Shown: positions 34,201-42,252, numbered from the stretch's first letter. The stretch: DNA of 64,000 bases from Noviherbaspirillum sp. L7-7A (GCF_019052805.1 NZ_JAHQRJ010000001.1:496001-560000), one strand, 5' to 3'. Program-made: numbers and translations. The notes: generated from the sequence alone by a model not told the origin.

Positions 34201-35434
34201 GGCCATCGTCGGCGAGAAGGCTGACGGCAGCGCCGGCGGCGGCAGCAACGCCAAGGGTGCAGGCGACGGCGACATGGGCCAGTATGTCGACCCGGACACC
34301 CTGGCGGCACGCGCCACTGAACTGATCATCATGGGCAGGAAGCTGGAAAACGTGGTGGTCGGCGCCTCCCATGACGACAATTCCTGGCAGGCCAACATCG
34401 ACTCGGCCCAGGCCAGCGGCCATGTCACCTGGAACGAGTCGCGCTCTGGCCGTGGCCTGGGCAAGGTGAGCGCCCGGCTGGCGTCGCTGATCATTCCACA
34501 GTCTTCGGCATCGGACGTGTCCGATCTGACGGAAGAGAAGGGCGCCACCACCCAGATTCCGGCGTTGGACATCATCGCCGACCGCTTCGAGCTCGGCGGC
34601 AAGAAGATGGGCAGGCTGGAACTGGCCGCCAACAACGCCCGGGTCAATGGGCAGCGCGAATGGCAGATCAGCAGGCTGTCGATCGCCAATCCGGACGGCG
34701 CGCTCAACGCCACCGGCAAATGGATCATCCGCAATGGCGAGAACGCATCCAGCCTGAACTACAAGCTCGATGTCGCCGATGCCGGCCGGCTGCTGGAACG
34801 CTTCGGATTTGCCAATGTGCTGCGCGGCGGGCGCGGCACCATGCAGGGCGACCTGAACTGGGTCGGCCTGCCGTTTTCAATCGACATGGCGACCCTGTCC
34901 GGCCAGATGCAGCTCGACATGGCGGCAGGCCAGTTCCTGAAGGTGGATCCGGGCGCGGCCAAGCTGCTCGGCGTGCTGAGCCTGCAATCCCTGCCGCGCC
35001 GCCTGACCCTGGACTTCCGCGACCTGTTTTCCGAGGGTTTCGCTTTCGACGGCGTGGTGGCCAACGCCAGCATCAGCCATGGCGTGATGTACACCGACAA
35101 CTTCAAGATGCGCAGCGTGACGGCTGCGGTGCTGATCGACGGCTCGGTCGACATCGTCAAGGAAACCCAGAACCTGAACGTGGCGGTGCTGCCCGAGATC
35201 AACGTGGGCGCGGCATCCGTTGCCTATGGCCTGATGGTCAACCCGGTGATCGGTCTTGGCACCTTCCTCGCGCAACTGGTGCTGCGCGACCCGCTGACTG
35301 CCGCCTTCACGATGGAATACCAGATTGCCGGCTCCTGGAAAGACCCGGCGATCAGCAAGGTCGACCGTCACAACCGCAAACCGAATGCGATGGCCGGGGC
35401 CGCCGCAGACAACCAGGGAAAGCAGGCAAGATGA
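31271..35434 (+). CDS. yhdP: YhdP family (AsmA-like) envelope protein
   Basis: 1387 residues. An N-terminal membrane helix (LALTGLLVLYFLFCGTVLML, about residues 37-56) is followed by a very long beta-rich periplasmic body. Family signatures: VSIATIHASWHGLNPHLVLNDV near the start, the DUF3971-type LLADIAPHGRLHDF in the middle, and an AsmA-like C-terminus with GAAKLLGVLSLQSLPRRLTLDF and FDGVVANASISHGVMYTDNF. YhdP-type bridges carry phospholipid between the inner and outer membranes. ATG 31271 is chosen because residues from there match the family; the frame is open into the glnE region upstream. The stop overlaps the nitrilase start (ATGA). Confidence 0.92.
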   Translation: MSTQRAFFHRIANWASHAWRRIRFGYRVLNRVTHHALSLALTGLLVLYFLFCGTVLMLRYVVLPNIDRYKPNVEQMASKALSRPVSIATIHASWHGLNPHLVLNDVVVHNRNGQAALSLPQVSATLSWRSLMAADLRLNYLQVDRPDVEVERSAEGILYVGGVEIQKGGADDGRGLEWLLSQREIVVRNGWIRWRDAQRGAPELRLEKVDFLLRNQWRHHRFALKATPPAELGAPMDVRADFSHPSFARRISDVRRWTGTVYADWRDTELARWRPYIDYPVELREGKGSVRAWLDFDQARVAGFTADLALAGLWTRLAPELEPLRLKQAQGRVAASEVMGGGEEGVPTLGAFGHAVALSDFSMETDDGLKLPPTTISETHIAATDKTPARTEVRATLLDLQAIASFVGRLPLDETRRHLLADIAPHGRLHDFTAGWQGEFPEISAYQVKGRFSGLSIAPRPARDEQPATPGFANLTGSIDASERGGGIMLASTDATLHLPGLLSEAALPFDTLGLQANWVRRQQQLQIDVGHLQFSEQGMTGQLSGKYLARLADGHLAGPGTADLTGKLDGFDVAQIGRFLPVATSPRLRAWLTGALEAGRARDVALVLKGDLAHFPFAASQRQKGQFLVSGKIEDGRLNYTPGDAVGDAGRPLWPLLERINGKFTFERSRMEIHADSAQTSKVRLSNVDAVIADLADHAHLLEIRGAASGALEDYLEFTRNSPVAEWIGHFTEESQASGGARLALRLQLPLAQLKETKVQGTLQFQNNDIVLQPAIPPLLQTAGELKFHEKGFSLNGIRTAFLGGQASVTGGSQRDGTIAIRADGAMTADGLRATYPAPTMQRLLAHVSGGSRYSAQINVKNKRPEIVVESSLQGLGLDFPAPLKKAGNDALPFRFDMAAAPGSPGAELRDELRLTLGRMMEARYSRRKPDDRNAAWRVVRGGIGVNAPAPQPDSGLVANLAVDRLDADAWRATASAIVGEKADGSAGGGSNAKGAGDGDMGQYVDPDTLAARATELIIMGRKLENVVVGASHDDNSWQANIDSAQASGHVTWNESRSGRGLGKVSARLASLIIPQSSASDVSDLTEEKGATTQIPALDIIADRFELGGKKMGRLELAANNARVNGQREWQISRLSIANPDGALNATGKWIIRNGENASSLNYKLDVADAGRLLERFGFANVLRGGRGTMQGDLNWVGLPFSIDMATLSGQMQLDMAAGQFLKVDPGAAKLLGVLSLQSLPRRLTLDFRDLFSEGFAFDGVVANASISHGVMYTDNFKMRSVTAAVLIDGSVDIVKETQNLNVAVLPEINVGAASVAYGLMVNPVIGLGTFLAQLVLRDPLTAAFTMEYQIAGSWKDPAISKVDRHNRKPNAMAGAAADNQGKQAR

Positions 35435-36228
35435 ACAGGATCGCTGCGATACAGATGATTTCCACGCCCGACGTGGCGGAGAATTTGGCAACCGCCCGCC
35501 GCCTGGTGAGCCGCGCCGCACAGGACGGCGCCAGCCTGGTACTGCTACCGGAATACTGGCCGATTTTCGGCATGCATGAAAACGACAAGCTCGCGGTGGC
35601 CGAACAGCCAGGCGCCGGCCCGATCCAGGACGCGATGGCATCGATGGCGAGCGAACTGGGCATCTGGCTGATCGGCGGCACCATGCCGCTGGTTGCCAGC
35701 GAGCCGGGCAAGGTGCTCAACACGCTGCTGGCCTACGGGCCGGACGGCCGCTGCGCCAGCCGCTACGACAAGATCCACCTGTTCGGCTTCACCCGCGGCG
35801 AGGAAAGCTATAACGAGTCGCGCACCATCGCACCGGGACGGTCAGTGCAAACCATGGAAACGCCGCTGGGCCGGGTCGGCCTGTCGGTCTGCTACGACCT
35901 GCGCTTCCCGGAACTCTACCGGGCCATGGGGCCATGCAACCTGATCGTGGTGCCGTCCGCCTTCACCTGGACCACCGGCCAGGCCCACTGGGAAATCCTG
36001 CTGCGTGCCCGTGCCATCGAAAACCAGTGCTACGTGCTGGCCGCCGCCCAGGGCGGCCGCCATCCCAACGGCCGCCGCACCTGGGGCCACAGCATGCTGG
36101 TCGATCCCTGGGGCGACGTGAAGGCCGTGCTGCCGGAAGGCGAGGGCGTGGTCTGCGGCGACGTCGATCCCGGCACGCTCGACACCGTGCGCACCAATCT
36201 GCCGGCGCTGAACCATCGGGTACTTTGA
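35431..36228 (+). CDS. Carbon-nitrogen hydrolase, Nit1/deaminated glutathione amidase-like
   Basis: 265 residues. The nitrilase triad is visible: Glu in LLPEYWPIFG (about residue 43), Lys in RYDKIHLFGF (about 112) and Cys in SVCYDLRFPELYR (about 151). The VCYDLRFPE signature and the KIHLF loop place it in the Nit1/Nit2 branch, which repairs deaminated glutathione or hydrolyses omega-amides. The start overlaps the yhdP stop. The order yhdP-nitrilase-tldD is common in this order of bacteria, though a functional link is not obvious. Confidence 0.88.
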   Translation: MNRIAAIQMISTPDVAENLATARRLVSRAAQDGASLVLLPEYWPIFGMHENDKLAVAEQPGAGPIQDAMASMASELGIWLIGGTMPLVASEPGKVLNTLLAYGPDGRCASRYDKIHLFGFTRGEESYNESRTIAPGRSVQTMETPLGRVGLSVCYDLRFPELYRAMGPCNLIVVPSAFTWTTGQAHWEILLRARAIENQCYVLAAAQGGRHPNGRRTWGHSMLVDPWGDVKAVLPEGEGVVCGDVDPGTLDTVRTNLPALNHRVL

Positions 36229-36357
36229 TCCACTGATCCTTCGGATCACATAAAGCGCGGCAATCGGTTAATCTGTGTGGGAAATTTCGGCGGCGTTTTC
36301 CGTCCGGCCCAGACCAGTTCACATCAGCCCAGTTCAGTTCAGATCACTTTCCACACC

Positions 36358-37818
36358 ATGAAACCATTCGAACCCAACATCCAGACCCTGTCTCTCGCCC
36401 GCGATGTGCTGCTGACGCCGTTCGGCCTCGACGAATCGCGGCTGATCCATGTGCTGGGCACCATGTTTACCCACAAGGTGGATTATGCCGACCTGTATTT
36501 CCAGTTTACCAAGAGCGAGGGCTGGAGCCTGGAAGAGGGCATCGTCAAGACCGGCAGCTTTTCCATCGACCAGGGCGTCGGCGTGCGCGCCATTTCGGGC
36601 GAGCGCACCGCGTTTTCCTATTCGGACGACATCTCCGAATCGGCGCTGCTGGAAGCGGCGGCCGCCACCCGCACCATTGCCCGCCAGGGCGCGGGCCGGG
36701 TCAAGGTTGCCGCCAGGGTGCAGCCGTCCGGCGGCCGTTCGCTGTATCTGCCGCATGATCCGCTGAGTTCGCTGGACGCGACCGAAAAGGTCAGGCTGCT
36801 GGAGCGCGTGGAGCGCATCGCCCGTGCCAAGGATCCGCGCGTGGTGCAGGTAATGGCTGGCCTGGCCGGCGAATACGACGTGGTGCTGGTGGTGCGCAGC
36901 GACGGCGTGCTGGCCGCCGACATCCGGCCACTGGTGCGTCTGTCCGTCACCGTGATCGCCGAACAGAACGGGCGGCGCGAGATGGGCAGCTCCGGCGGCG
37001 GCGGCCGCTACAGCTATGCCTATTTCACCGACCAGATGCTGGAAACCTATGCCTCCGAAGCGGTGGCGTCGGCCTTGGTCAATCTCGATTCCCGACCGGC
37101 GCCGGCCGGCCCGATGACGGTCGTGCTCGGCCCCGGCTGGCCTGGCGTGCTGCTGCACGAGGCCATCGGCCACGGGCTGGAGGGCGATTTCAACCGCAAG
37201 GGTTCCAGCGCGTTTTCCGGCCGCATCGGCGACCGGGTTGCGGCCAAGGGCGTCACCGTGGTCGACGACGGCACCCTGGCCGATCGCCGCGGCTCGCTCA
37301 ACATCGACGACGAGGGCAATCCGACGCAATGCACCACGCTGATCGAGGACGGCATCCTGAAGGGCTATATCCAGGACACCATGAATGCCCGCCTGATGAA
37401 GATGCCGGTGACCGGCAACGCCCGGCGCGAGTCCTTCGCCCATCTGCCGATGCCGCGCATGACGAACACGTACATGCTGGGCGGCGACTGCGATCCGCAG
37501 GAAATCATTGCCTCGGTGAAGAACGGACTGTATGCGGTCAACTTCGGCGGCGGCCAGGTGGATATCACCAACGGCAAGTTCGTATTTTCCGCCAGCGAGG
37601 CCTACATGATCGAGGATGGCAAGGTGACCTATCCGGTCAAGGGCGCAACGCTGATCGGCAACGGCCCGGACGTGCTGAACCGGGTCTCGATGATCGGCAA
37701 CGACATGCGTCTCGATTCCGGCATCGGCGTCTGCGGCAAGGAAGGGCAGAGCGTGCCGGTAGGCGTGGGGCAGCCGACGCTGCGCATCGACGGTGTTACT
37801 GTCGGCGGCACAGCCTGA
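36358..37818 (+). CDS. tldD: Metalloprotease TldD
   Basis: 486 residues, the usual TldD size. The zinc motif [11 protein letters not shown] starts at residue 267 (H-E-x3-H). Other signatures: [21 protein letters not shown] near the N-terminus, [18 protein letters not shown], and [32 protein letters not shown] in the C-terminal half. TldD and its partner TldE (PmbA, not in this window) form a heterodimeric protease that trims peptides such as microcin B17 precursor and other RiPPs. ATG 36358 starts MKPFEPNIQ; the upstream leader has several CAGTTCA-like repeats and no clear ribosome site. Confidence 0.95.
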   Translation: MKPFEPNIQTLSLARDVLLTPFGLDESRLIHVLGTMFTHKVDYADLYFQFTKSEGWSLEEGIVKTGSFSIDQGVGVRAISGERTAFSYSDDISESALLEAAAATRTIARQGAGRVKVAARVQPSGGRSLYLPHDPLSSLDATEKVRLLERVERIARAKDPRVVQVMAGLAGEYDVVLVVRSDGVLAADIRPLVRLSVTVIAEQNGRREMGSSGGGGRYSYAYFTDQMLETYASEAVASALVNLDSRPAPAGPMTVVLGPGWPGVLLHEAIGHGLEGDFNRKGSSAFSGRIGDRVAAKGVTVVDDGTLADRRGSLNIDDEGNPTQCTTLIEDGILKGYIQDTMNARLMKMPVTGNARRESFAHLPMPRMTNTYMLGGDCDPQEIIASVKNGLYAVNFGGGQVDITNGKFVFSASEAYMIEDGKVTYPVKGATLIGNGPDVLNRVSMIGNDMRLDSGIGVCGKEGQSVPVGVGQPTLRIDGVTVGGTA

Positions 37819-37829
37819 TCGATAGGCGC

Positions 37830-37858
37830 TTGCCAAACCGGAAGATTTGCTGCACTAT
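37830..37858 (+). promoter_or_regulatory. Candidate promoter of the aroG leader
   Basis: TTGCCA (37830-37835), a 17-base spacer, and CACTAT (37853-37858) fit a moderate sigma-70 promoter. Transcription would begin near 37865, about 28 bases before the leader peptide start. The -10 box is weak, so this is a guess supported by the spacing and position. Confidence 0.4.
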
Positions 37859-37892
37859 TGACCCGGAATTTTTCACAGCAAGCGCTTTACTC

Positions 37893-37964
37893 ATGACCTT
37901 CGCCCGTTTTCACTTTTATTTTTACTTTAGCTATTCCAGCCCCAAGGCGGTGGAAAAGCGGTAA
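37893..37964 (+). CDS. Phe/Tyr-rich leader peptide of aroG
   Basis: A 23-codon frame, ATG 37893 to TAA 37962-37964. Codons 3-14 include five Phe and three Tyr, with the run FHFYFYFSY. Such a density of the end-product amino acids right before a DAHP synthase gene, and before an intrinsic terminator, is the mark of a ribosome-mediated attenuator, like the pheA and pheST leaders of enterobacteria. Codons 18-20 contain GGCGGT (37946-37951), which can pair with ACCGCC in the left arm of the terminator and so block it. The ribosome site upstream is weak. Confidence 0.75.
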   Translation: MTFARFHFYFYFSYSSPKAVEKR

Positions 37965-38008
37965 GTTCACGTAAAAGCAAGACGAACGAAACAAACCGAG
38001 ATTCTGAC

Positions 38009-38034
38009 AAAACCGCCAGCGATGGCGGTTTTTT
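38009..38034 (+). terminator. Attenuator terminator upstream of aroG
   Basis: Arms AAAACCGCC (38009-38017) and GGCGGTTTT (38024-38032) with a 6-base loop, followed by six T residues in total (38029-38034). It lies 45 bases past the leader peptide stop and 37 bases before the aroG start, so it would stop transcription before aroG. The alternative pairing with 37946-37951 makes it conditional. Confidence 0.85.
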
Positions 38035-38070
38035 CGTTTTACAGACTGAAGAACCTGGACTGGAGAGAAC

Positions 38071-39135
38071 ATGCCGCGCACCGATGACTTACGCATACGA
38101 GAATTGAAAGAACTGCTTCCCCCCTCTCACCTGATCCGCGAATTCGCGTGTTCGGACAAGGCCGCGACCGTGGTTGCCGAGTCGCGCAACGCGCTGCATC
38201 GCATTCTCCACGGACAGGACGACCGCATGATGGTCGTGGTCGGTCCGTGCTCGATCCATGACACCGATGCCGCCATGGAATACGCGCATCGCCTGGCCGC
38301 CGAGCGCGAGCGCTTCAAGGGCGACCTGGAGATCGTGATGCGGGTCTACTTCGAAAAACCACGCACCACGGTGGGCTGGAAGGGCCTGATCAACGATCCC
38401 TACATGGACAACAGCTTCCGCATCAACGACGGCCTGCGCATGGCCCGCGAACTGCTGCTGAACATCAACGAGCTGGGCTTGCCGGCCGGCACCGAGTTCC
38501 TCGACATGATCAGCCCGCAGTATGTGGCCGACCTGATCAGCTGGGGTGCAATTGGCGCCCGCACCACGGAGTCGCAGGTGCATCGGGAACTGGCGTCCGG
38601 CCTGTCCTGCCCGGTCGGCTTCAAGAATGGCACCGACGGCAATATCAAGATCGCAGTCGACGCGATCAAGGCGGCTTCCCAGCCGCATCATTTCCTGTCG
38701 GTGACCAAGGGCGGCCACTCGGCCATCGTCTCCACCGGCGGCAATGAGGACTGCCACATCATCCTGCGCGGCGGCAAGGCGCCCAACTATGATGCCGCCA
38801 GCGTGGAAGAAGCCTGCAAGGCGATCGCCGCCAATGGCCTGGCAGCGCGGGTGATGATCGATGCATCCCATGCGAACAGCTCGAAGAAGCCGGAGAACCA
38901 GGTGCCGGTGTGCGCCGACATTGCTTCCCAGGTAGCCCGCGGCGATACCCGCATCGTCGGCGTCATGGTGGAGTCGCACCTGGTGGCCGGCCGCCAGGAC
39001 CTGATACCGGGCAAGGAATTGACCTATGGCCAGTCGATTACCGATGGCTGCATCGACTGGGACAGCAGCGTGCGCGTGCTGGAAGGCCTGGCCGAAGCCG
39101 TGCGGCAGCGGCGGCTGCATGTGGAAGAAGAATAA
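38071..39135 (+). CDS. aroG: 3-deoxy-7-phosphoheptulonate synthase (DAHP synthase, class I)
   Basis: 354 residues, AroG/F/H family. It catalyses PEP plus erythrose 4-phosphate to DAHP, the first step of aromatic amino acid synthesis. Signatures: MVVVGPCSIHD, EKPRTTVGWKGLINDP, GARTTESQVHRELASGLSCPVGFKNGT (PEP and metal site) and RVMIDASHANSSKKPENQ. GGAGAG precedes the ATG by five bases. The Phe/Tyr-rich leader and terminator upstream suggest that charged tRNA-Phe/tRNA-Tyr levels set expression. Allosteric type (Phe- or Tyr-sensitive) cannot be told reliably by eye; the leader holds codons for both. Confidence 0.96.
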   Translation: MPRTDDLRIRELKELLPPSHLIREFACSDKAATVVAESRNALHRILHGQDDRMMVVVGPCSIHDTDAAMEYAHRLAAERERFKGDLEIVMRVYFEKPRTTVGWKGLINDPYMDNSFRINDGLRMARELLLNINELGLPAGTEFLDMISPQYVADLISWGAIGARTTESQVHRELASGLSCPVGFKNGTDGNIKIAVDAIKAASQPHHFLSVTKGGHSAIVSTGGNEDCHIILRGGKAPNYDAASVEEACKAIAANGLAARVMIDASHANSSKKPENQVPVCADIASQVARGDTRIVGVMVESHLVAGRQDLIPGKELTYGQSITDGCIDWDSSVRVLEGLAEAVRQRRLHVEEE

Positions 39136-39152
39136 GGATAGCCAGATATCAC

Positions 39153-39175
39153 AAGGCCGGGCAGCCGGCTTTTTG
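39153..39175 (+). terminator. Intrinsic terminator of aroG
   Basis: Arms AAGGCCGG and CCGGCTT (one bulged G) around a GCAG loop, followed by TTTTTG. It begins 18 bases after the aroG stop. Confidence 0.7.
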
Positions 39176-39212
39176 TTTGGCGCGGCTCTCTTTCAACCCG
39201 CCGTTAATTGTC

Positions 39213-39352
39213 CCGTGACGGTGATGCCTGAAGCGATGGTGGGGTGAATACCCTGCAGGAGCATTCCACGGCCTCAGCCGTTGCAAGCGCCGGGCTGGCG
39301 TGGCTACCGTGGCGGCATCGCGTAATGCCCCTTCGGGGTATTACGCCCCACG
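39213..39352. repeat. REP-like palindrome pair with conserved flank
   Basis: Core one (39239-39270) starts GTGGGGTGAATACCC and ends GCATTCCACG; core two (39320-39352) has arms GCGTAATGCCCC / GGGGTATTACGC, the same as the copy at 321-347, and ends CCCCACG. The flank 39213-39235 matches 3817-3839. The pair fills the aroG-protease convergent gap. Confidence 0.7.
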
Positions 39353-39381
39353 AAGGCGTCATGGGAGGCCTGGCCCATCTC

Positions 39382-40032
39382 TCAGTAACGCTTCTGCAGC
39401 GTCATCTGCTCGCCGCTGCGGCGCATTTCCGTACGGTTCAGGAAAGACATGCCCAGCAATGCCAGCGGCAGGCCCTGTTCCTGCACCAGCGCATCGACCT
39501 GGCTCAGTTCCAGGTCGCCAACCCGGACCGTATCAAGCCGCACACGATAGGCCGGGGCCATGCCATTGGCGGTGCTGACCATGCCCGGCTGGCCACGCCG
39601 GTAATCGATGCCCATGCGCTGTGCATCCGACGCCGGCAGCGCAATCAGCGATGCACCGGTGTCGACCAGCATGCGTACCGGCTTGCCATTGACCATGGCC
39701 TCGGCAAAGAAATGGCCGCGGCCATCGGCCTGCAGTACCGTGCTGGCCTGCGTGGCGGCAGGCTGGCGATTGATGTGGCTGCCCAGCGCGATCGTCTCGC
39801 GCCGGCCATTGGATTCCAGCGTCGCGCCATTCTGGTCGGCTGACACCAGCCGTGTGCCGGATGCGACCTGGCTGCCCACCGCATAGGTGCGCGGGCCGGC
39901 GCCGTCGACTACCAGCACCGCCTTGCCCGGAAACAGGCCGACCACGCTGATGTCAGCGGCCTGCGCCGCCGGCAATGCGCACAGCAGCGCCAGCCATGCG
40001 GCGCGCACGGGCCTGGCCGCGCCTTCAGTCAC
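39382..40032 (-). CDS. Periplasmic retropepsin-like aspartic protease (clan AA)
   Basis: 216 residues from GTG 40032, which overlaps the yajQ stop by eight bases. A signal peptide ([16 protein letters not shown]) is followed by a beta-rich domain and then a single-lobe aspartic protease with [15 protein letters not shown] (catalytic Asp in DTGAS) and LLGMSFLNR. This is the family of short bacterial retropepsin-like proteases, which act as dimers; targets are unknown. The overlap with yajQ suggests co-transcription. Confidence 0.82.
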   Translation of the reverse strand: MTEGAARPVRAAWLALLCALPAAQAADISVVGLFPGKAVLVVDGAGPRTYAVGSQVASGTRLVSADQNGATLESNGRRETIALGSHINRQPAATQASTVLQADGRGHFFAEAMVNGKPVRMLVDTGASLIALPASDAQRMGIDYRRGQPGMVSTANGMAPAYRVRLDTVRVGDLELSQVDALVQEQGLPLALLGMSFLNRTEMRRSGEQMTLQKRY

Positions 40033-40510
40033 GGAAATTGTTGAATTCGAGCGGCAGGTCGGCCACTTCCTTGCGCAGCAACGCCATCGTGGCCTGCAGG
40101 TCATCGCGCTTGGCGCCGGTCACGCGCACCGCTTCGCCCTGGATGCTGGCCTGCACCTTCATCTTGCTGTCCTTGATCAGGCGCACGATTTTCTTGGCGG
40201 CGTCGGACTCGATGCCCTTGCGGATCTTGATGATCTGCTTGACCTTGTCGCCGCCGATCTTCTCGACCTTGCCGATATCGAGGAAGCGTACGTCCACGTT
40301 GCGCTTGGTCAGCTTGGCAGTGAGCACGTCGCGCACCTGGCCCAGCTGGAAATCGCTGTCGGCATAGCCGGTCAGTTCATGTTCCTTCTGCTCGATGCGG
40401 GCGTCGCTGCCCTTGAAGTCGAAGCGGGTCGAGATTTCCTTGTTGGCCTGGTCGAGCGCATTGCGCACTTCCACCAGGTTGGCTTCGGATACTACGTCGA
40501 ACGATGGCAT
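40025..40510 (-). CDS. yajQ: YajQ family nucleotide-binding protein
   Basis: 161 residues, full family length: [19 protein letters not shown] at the start, [33 protein letters not shown], and [10 protein letters not shown] at the end. YajQ proteins fold as two RNA-binding-like domains; the Xanthomonas member binds c-di-GMP and works with a transcription factor. It is transcribed away from the palindrome and murB. Confidence 0.96.
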   Translation of the reverse strand: MPSFDVVSEANLVEVRNALDQANKEISTRFDFKGSDARIEQKEHELTGYADSDFQLGQVRDVLTAKLTKRNVDVRFLDIGKVEKIGGDKVKQIIKIRKGIESDAAKKIVRLIKDSKMKVQASIQGEAVRVTGAKRDDLQATMALLRKEVADLPLEFNNFRD

Positions 40511-40603
40511 GGAATGTCCTTTGCTGGCGCGCCGGCGGCGCTGTATGGGTTGCTATATTGGTATGCGGGCGGACATTCTAGCGGACAAAAAACCGGGTGG
40601 CTA

Positions 40604-40766
40604 GGAGCCTGCGCGGCAGAAGGCTTTGATGCGAAACGCGCGAAAAACGAGTGCGGTTTGGTAGCACCGACAAGCCCAGGGTGGACCGCTGGGCGCAGGC
40701 GGTGATGCCGGACTGGACCGTTTTCTCGCGCGTTGCAGCCGCCGACCCTTCTGCCGCGCAGGCTCC
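40604..40766. repeat. Large nested palindrome between yajQ and murB
   Basis: Outer arms are 20 perfect bases: GGAGCCTGCGCGGCAGAAGG (40604-40623) and its complement (40747-40766). Inner arms AACGCGCGAAAAACG (40635-40649) and CGTTTTCTCGCGCGTT (40719-40734) pair with one inserted base. Near the centre CCCAG (40675-40679) and CTGGG (40689-40693) form a small third stem. The whole 163-base unit can fold as one long hairpin. It carries no gene; a MITE-like insertion is the best reading. It ends nine bases before the murB -10 box. Confidence 0.7.
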
Positions 40767-40775
40767 CAGCCCGGC

Positions 40776-40781
40776 TATAAT
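40776..40781 (+). promoter_or_regulatory. murB -10 box
   Basis: A perfect TATAAT ends ten bases before the murB ATG. With a normal start point the mRNA would have only two or three bases before the ATG, so murB may be leaderless. No good -35 box is seen at 16-18 bases; the end of the palindrome occupies that place. Confidence 0.45.
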
Positions 40782-40790
40782 CCCCGGCCT

Positions 40791-41819
40791 ATGGCTTCCG
40801 TTCCTACCCTGCAATCCGGCGTATCGCTGCGCCCCTTCAATACCTTTGGCATCGATGCCAGCGCCCGGCTGCTGCTGCCGGTGCATGGCGCCGACGACCT
40901 GCGCGCCGTGCGCAATGATCCGGCGCTGCGCAGCCTGCCGCGGCTGGTGCTGGGCGGCGGCAGCAACCTGCTGCTGACCGGCGATTTTCCCGGCCTGGTG
41001 CTGCATATGCGCGGCCAGGGCATCGCCATCGTCGGCGAGGATGCGCAGGCCACGCTGGTGCGCGCCGCCGCCGGCGAGAACTGGCACGGCCTGGTGCAAT
41101 GGACATTGGCGCATGGCCTGGGCGGCATGGAAAACCTGTCGCTGATACCGGGCAGCGTCGGCGCCTCGCCGATACAGAACATCGGCGCCTATGGCAGCGA
41201 ACTGAAGGACTGCTTCCATTCCCTGACCGCATTCGACTTCGACACCGGCGAGCTGCTGACGCTGGACCGCGCCGCATGCGAATTCGGCTATCGCGACAGC
41301 GTGTTCAAGCACCGCCTGCGCGGCCGCGCGGTGATCCTTGATGTGACCTTCGCGCTGCCCAGAGCCTGGCAGCCCGATCTGCGCTATGCCGAACTGGCCC
41401 AGGAAGTCGCGGCACGCGGCCTGTCTGCGCCGAAGCCGGCGGAAATCAGCGAGGCGGTGATCGCGATCCGGCGGCGCAAGCTGCCCGACCCGGCCGCGAT
41501 CGGCAATGCCGGCAGCTTCTTCAAGAACCCGGTGGTGTCATCCTCCCAGCGCGATGCCCTGCTGGCCTTGCATCCGCAACTGGTGAGCTACGCGCAAGGC
41601 GACGGCAGCTACAAGCTGGCGGCGGGATGGCTGATCGACCAGTGCGGCTGGAAAGGCAGGACCATGGGCGCGGCCGGCGTGTATGAGAAGCAGGCGCTGG
41701 TGCTGGTGAACCGCGGGGAGGCGCGTGGCGCGGATGTGGTCGCGCTGGCGACCGCGATCCAGCGGGATGTCGAGCGCCGGTTCGGCGTGATGCTGGAGCC
41801 GGAGCCGGTGTTCGTCTGA
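40791..41819 (+). CDS. murB: UDP-N-acetylenolpyruvoylglucosamine reductase
   Basis: 342 residues. FAD-domain signatures: LRPFNTFGIDASARLLLPV, LGGGSNLLLTGDFPGLVL, IPGSVGASPIQNIGAYGSE and FGYRDSVFK (catalytic Tyr/Ser region). The C-terminal IGNAGSFFKNPVV and AAGWLIDQCGWKG are typical of the type I enzyme. It reduces UDP-GlcNAc-enolpyruvate to UDP-MurNAc in peptidoglycan precursor synthesis. The ATG matches the usual family N-terminus even though it lies close to the TATAAT box. Confidence 0.96.
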   Translation: MASVPTLQSGVSLRPFNTFGIDASARLLLPVHGADDLRAVRNDPALRSLPRLVLGGGSNLLLTGDFPGLVLHMRGQGIAIVGEDAQATLVRAAAGENWHGLVQWTLAHGLGGMENLSLIPGSVGASPIQNIGAYGSELKDCFHSLTAFDFDTGELLTLDRAACEFGYRDSVFKHRLRGRAVILDVTFALPRAWQPDLRYAELAQEVAARGLSAPKPAEISEAVIAIRRRKLPDPAAIGNAGSFFKNPVVSSSQRDALLALHPQLVSYAQGDGSYKLAAGWLIDQCGWKGRTMGAAGVYEKQALVLVNRGEARGADVVALATAIQRDVERRFGVMLEPEPVFV

Positions 41820-41825
41820 TGCATG

Positions 41826-41857
41826 AAAGGCAGGGCGCATTGCGCGCCTTGCCTTTT
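41826..41857 (+). terminator. Intrinsic terminator of murB
   Basis: Arms AAAGGCAGGGCGC (41826-41838) and GCGCCTTGCCTTT (41844-41856), with one G-T pair, followed by TTTTC. It lies between the convergent murB and ppnP genes and may serve both. Confidence 0.75.
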
Positions 41858-41873
41858 CAATCGATGCTGCCGT

Positions 41874-42188
41874 TCAGCCGAAATGGCAGACGTAGTCCAG
41901 CATTTCCAGCGTCACGATGTCGAAGCTGGAATTGCCGGGCACGCTGAACTGCTGGCCGCCTTCATATTCCTTCCAATCGTCCTCGCCCTGCAGGCGGATG
42001 CGGCACTTGCCCGCATTGAGTTCCATGATTTCCGGCGCGCCGGTGTTGAACACCAGGTTGGACGGGAAAATCACGCCGACCGATTTTTTGCTGCCGTCGG
42101 CCATCACGACGGTGTGCGAGACGCACTTGCCGTCGAAGTAGACATTGGCCTTCTTGATCACCGAAACATTGTCGAACTGCTCGCTCAT
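41874..42188 (-). CDS. ppnP: Pyrimidine/purine nucleoside phosphorylase PpnP
   Basis: 104 residues, a small cupin of the PpnP (formerly DUF1255/YaiE) family: [42 protein letters not shown], and [14 protein letters not shown]. PpnP splits several nucleosides with phosphate. Start ATG 42188 has a GGAAG site upstream. It lies downstream of argG, from which a hairpin terminator separates it. Confidence 0.93.
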   Translation of the reverse strand: MSEQFDNVSVIKKANVYFDGKCVSHTVVMADGSKKSVGVIFPSNLVFNTGAPEIMELNAGKCRIRLQGEDDWKEYEGGQQFSVPGNSSFDIVTLEMLDYVCHFG

Positions 42189-42204
42189 GGTGCTTCCTTC
42201 CCTG

Positions 42205-42234
42205 AAAATGAAAGGGACCCGGCATGGGTCCCTT
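42205..42234 (-). terminator. Terminator after argG
   Basis: Arms AAGGGACCC (42212-42220) and GGGTCCCTT (42226-42234) with a 5-base loop. On the minus strand it is followed by TCATTTT. It stands between argG (stop 42253) and the ppnP start. Confidence 0.75.
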
Positions 42235-42252
42235 GCTGTGCTGGCTTGAGGA

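Noticed and set aside
36234-36248. Small dyad TGATCC/GGATCA after the nitrilase gene as a terminator
   Set aside because: Six-base stem without a T run; too weak to call.
36358-37818. TldD as a dedicated partner of the RiPP-like precursor at 54350-54763
   Set aside because: TldD is a conserved housekeeping neighbour of yhdP and aroG in this order; 17 kb separate the two and there is no sign of a special link.
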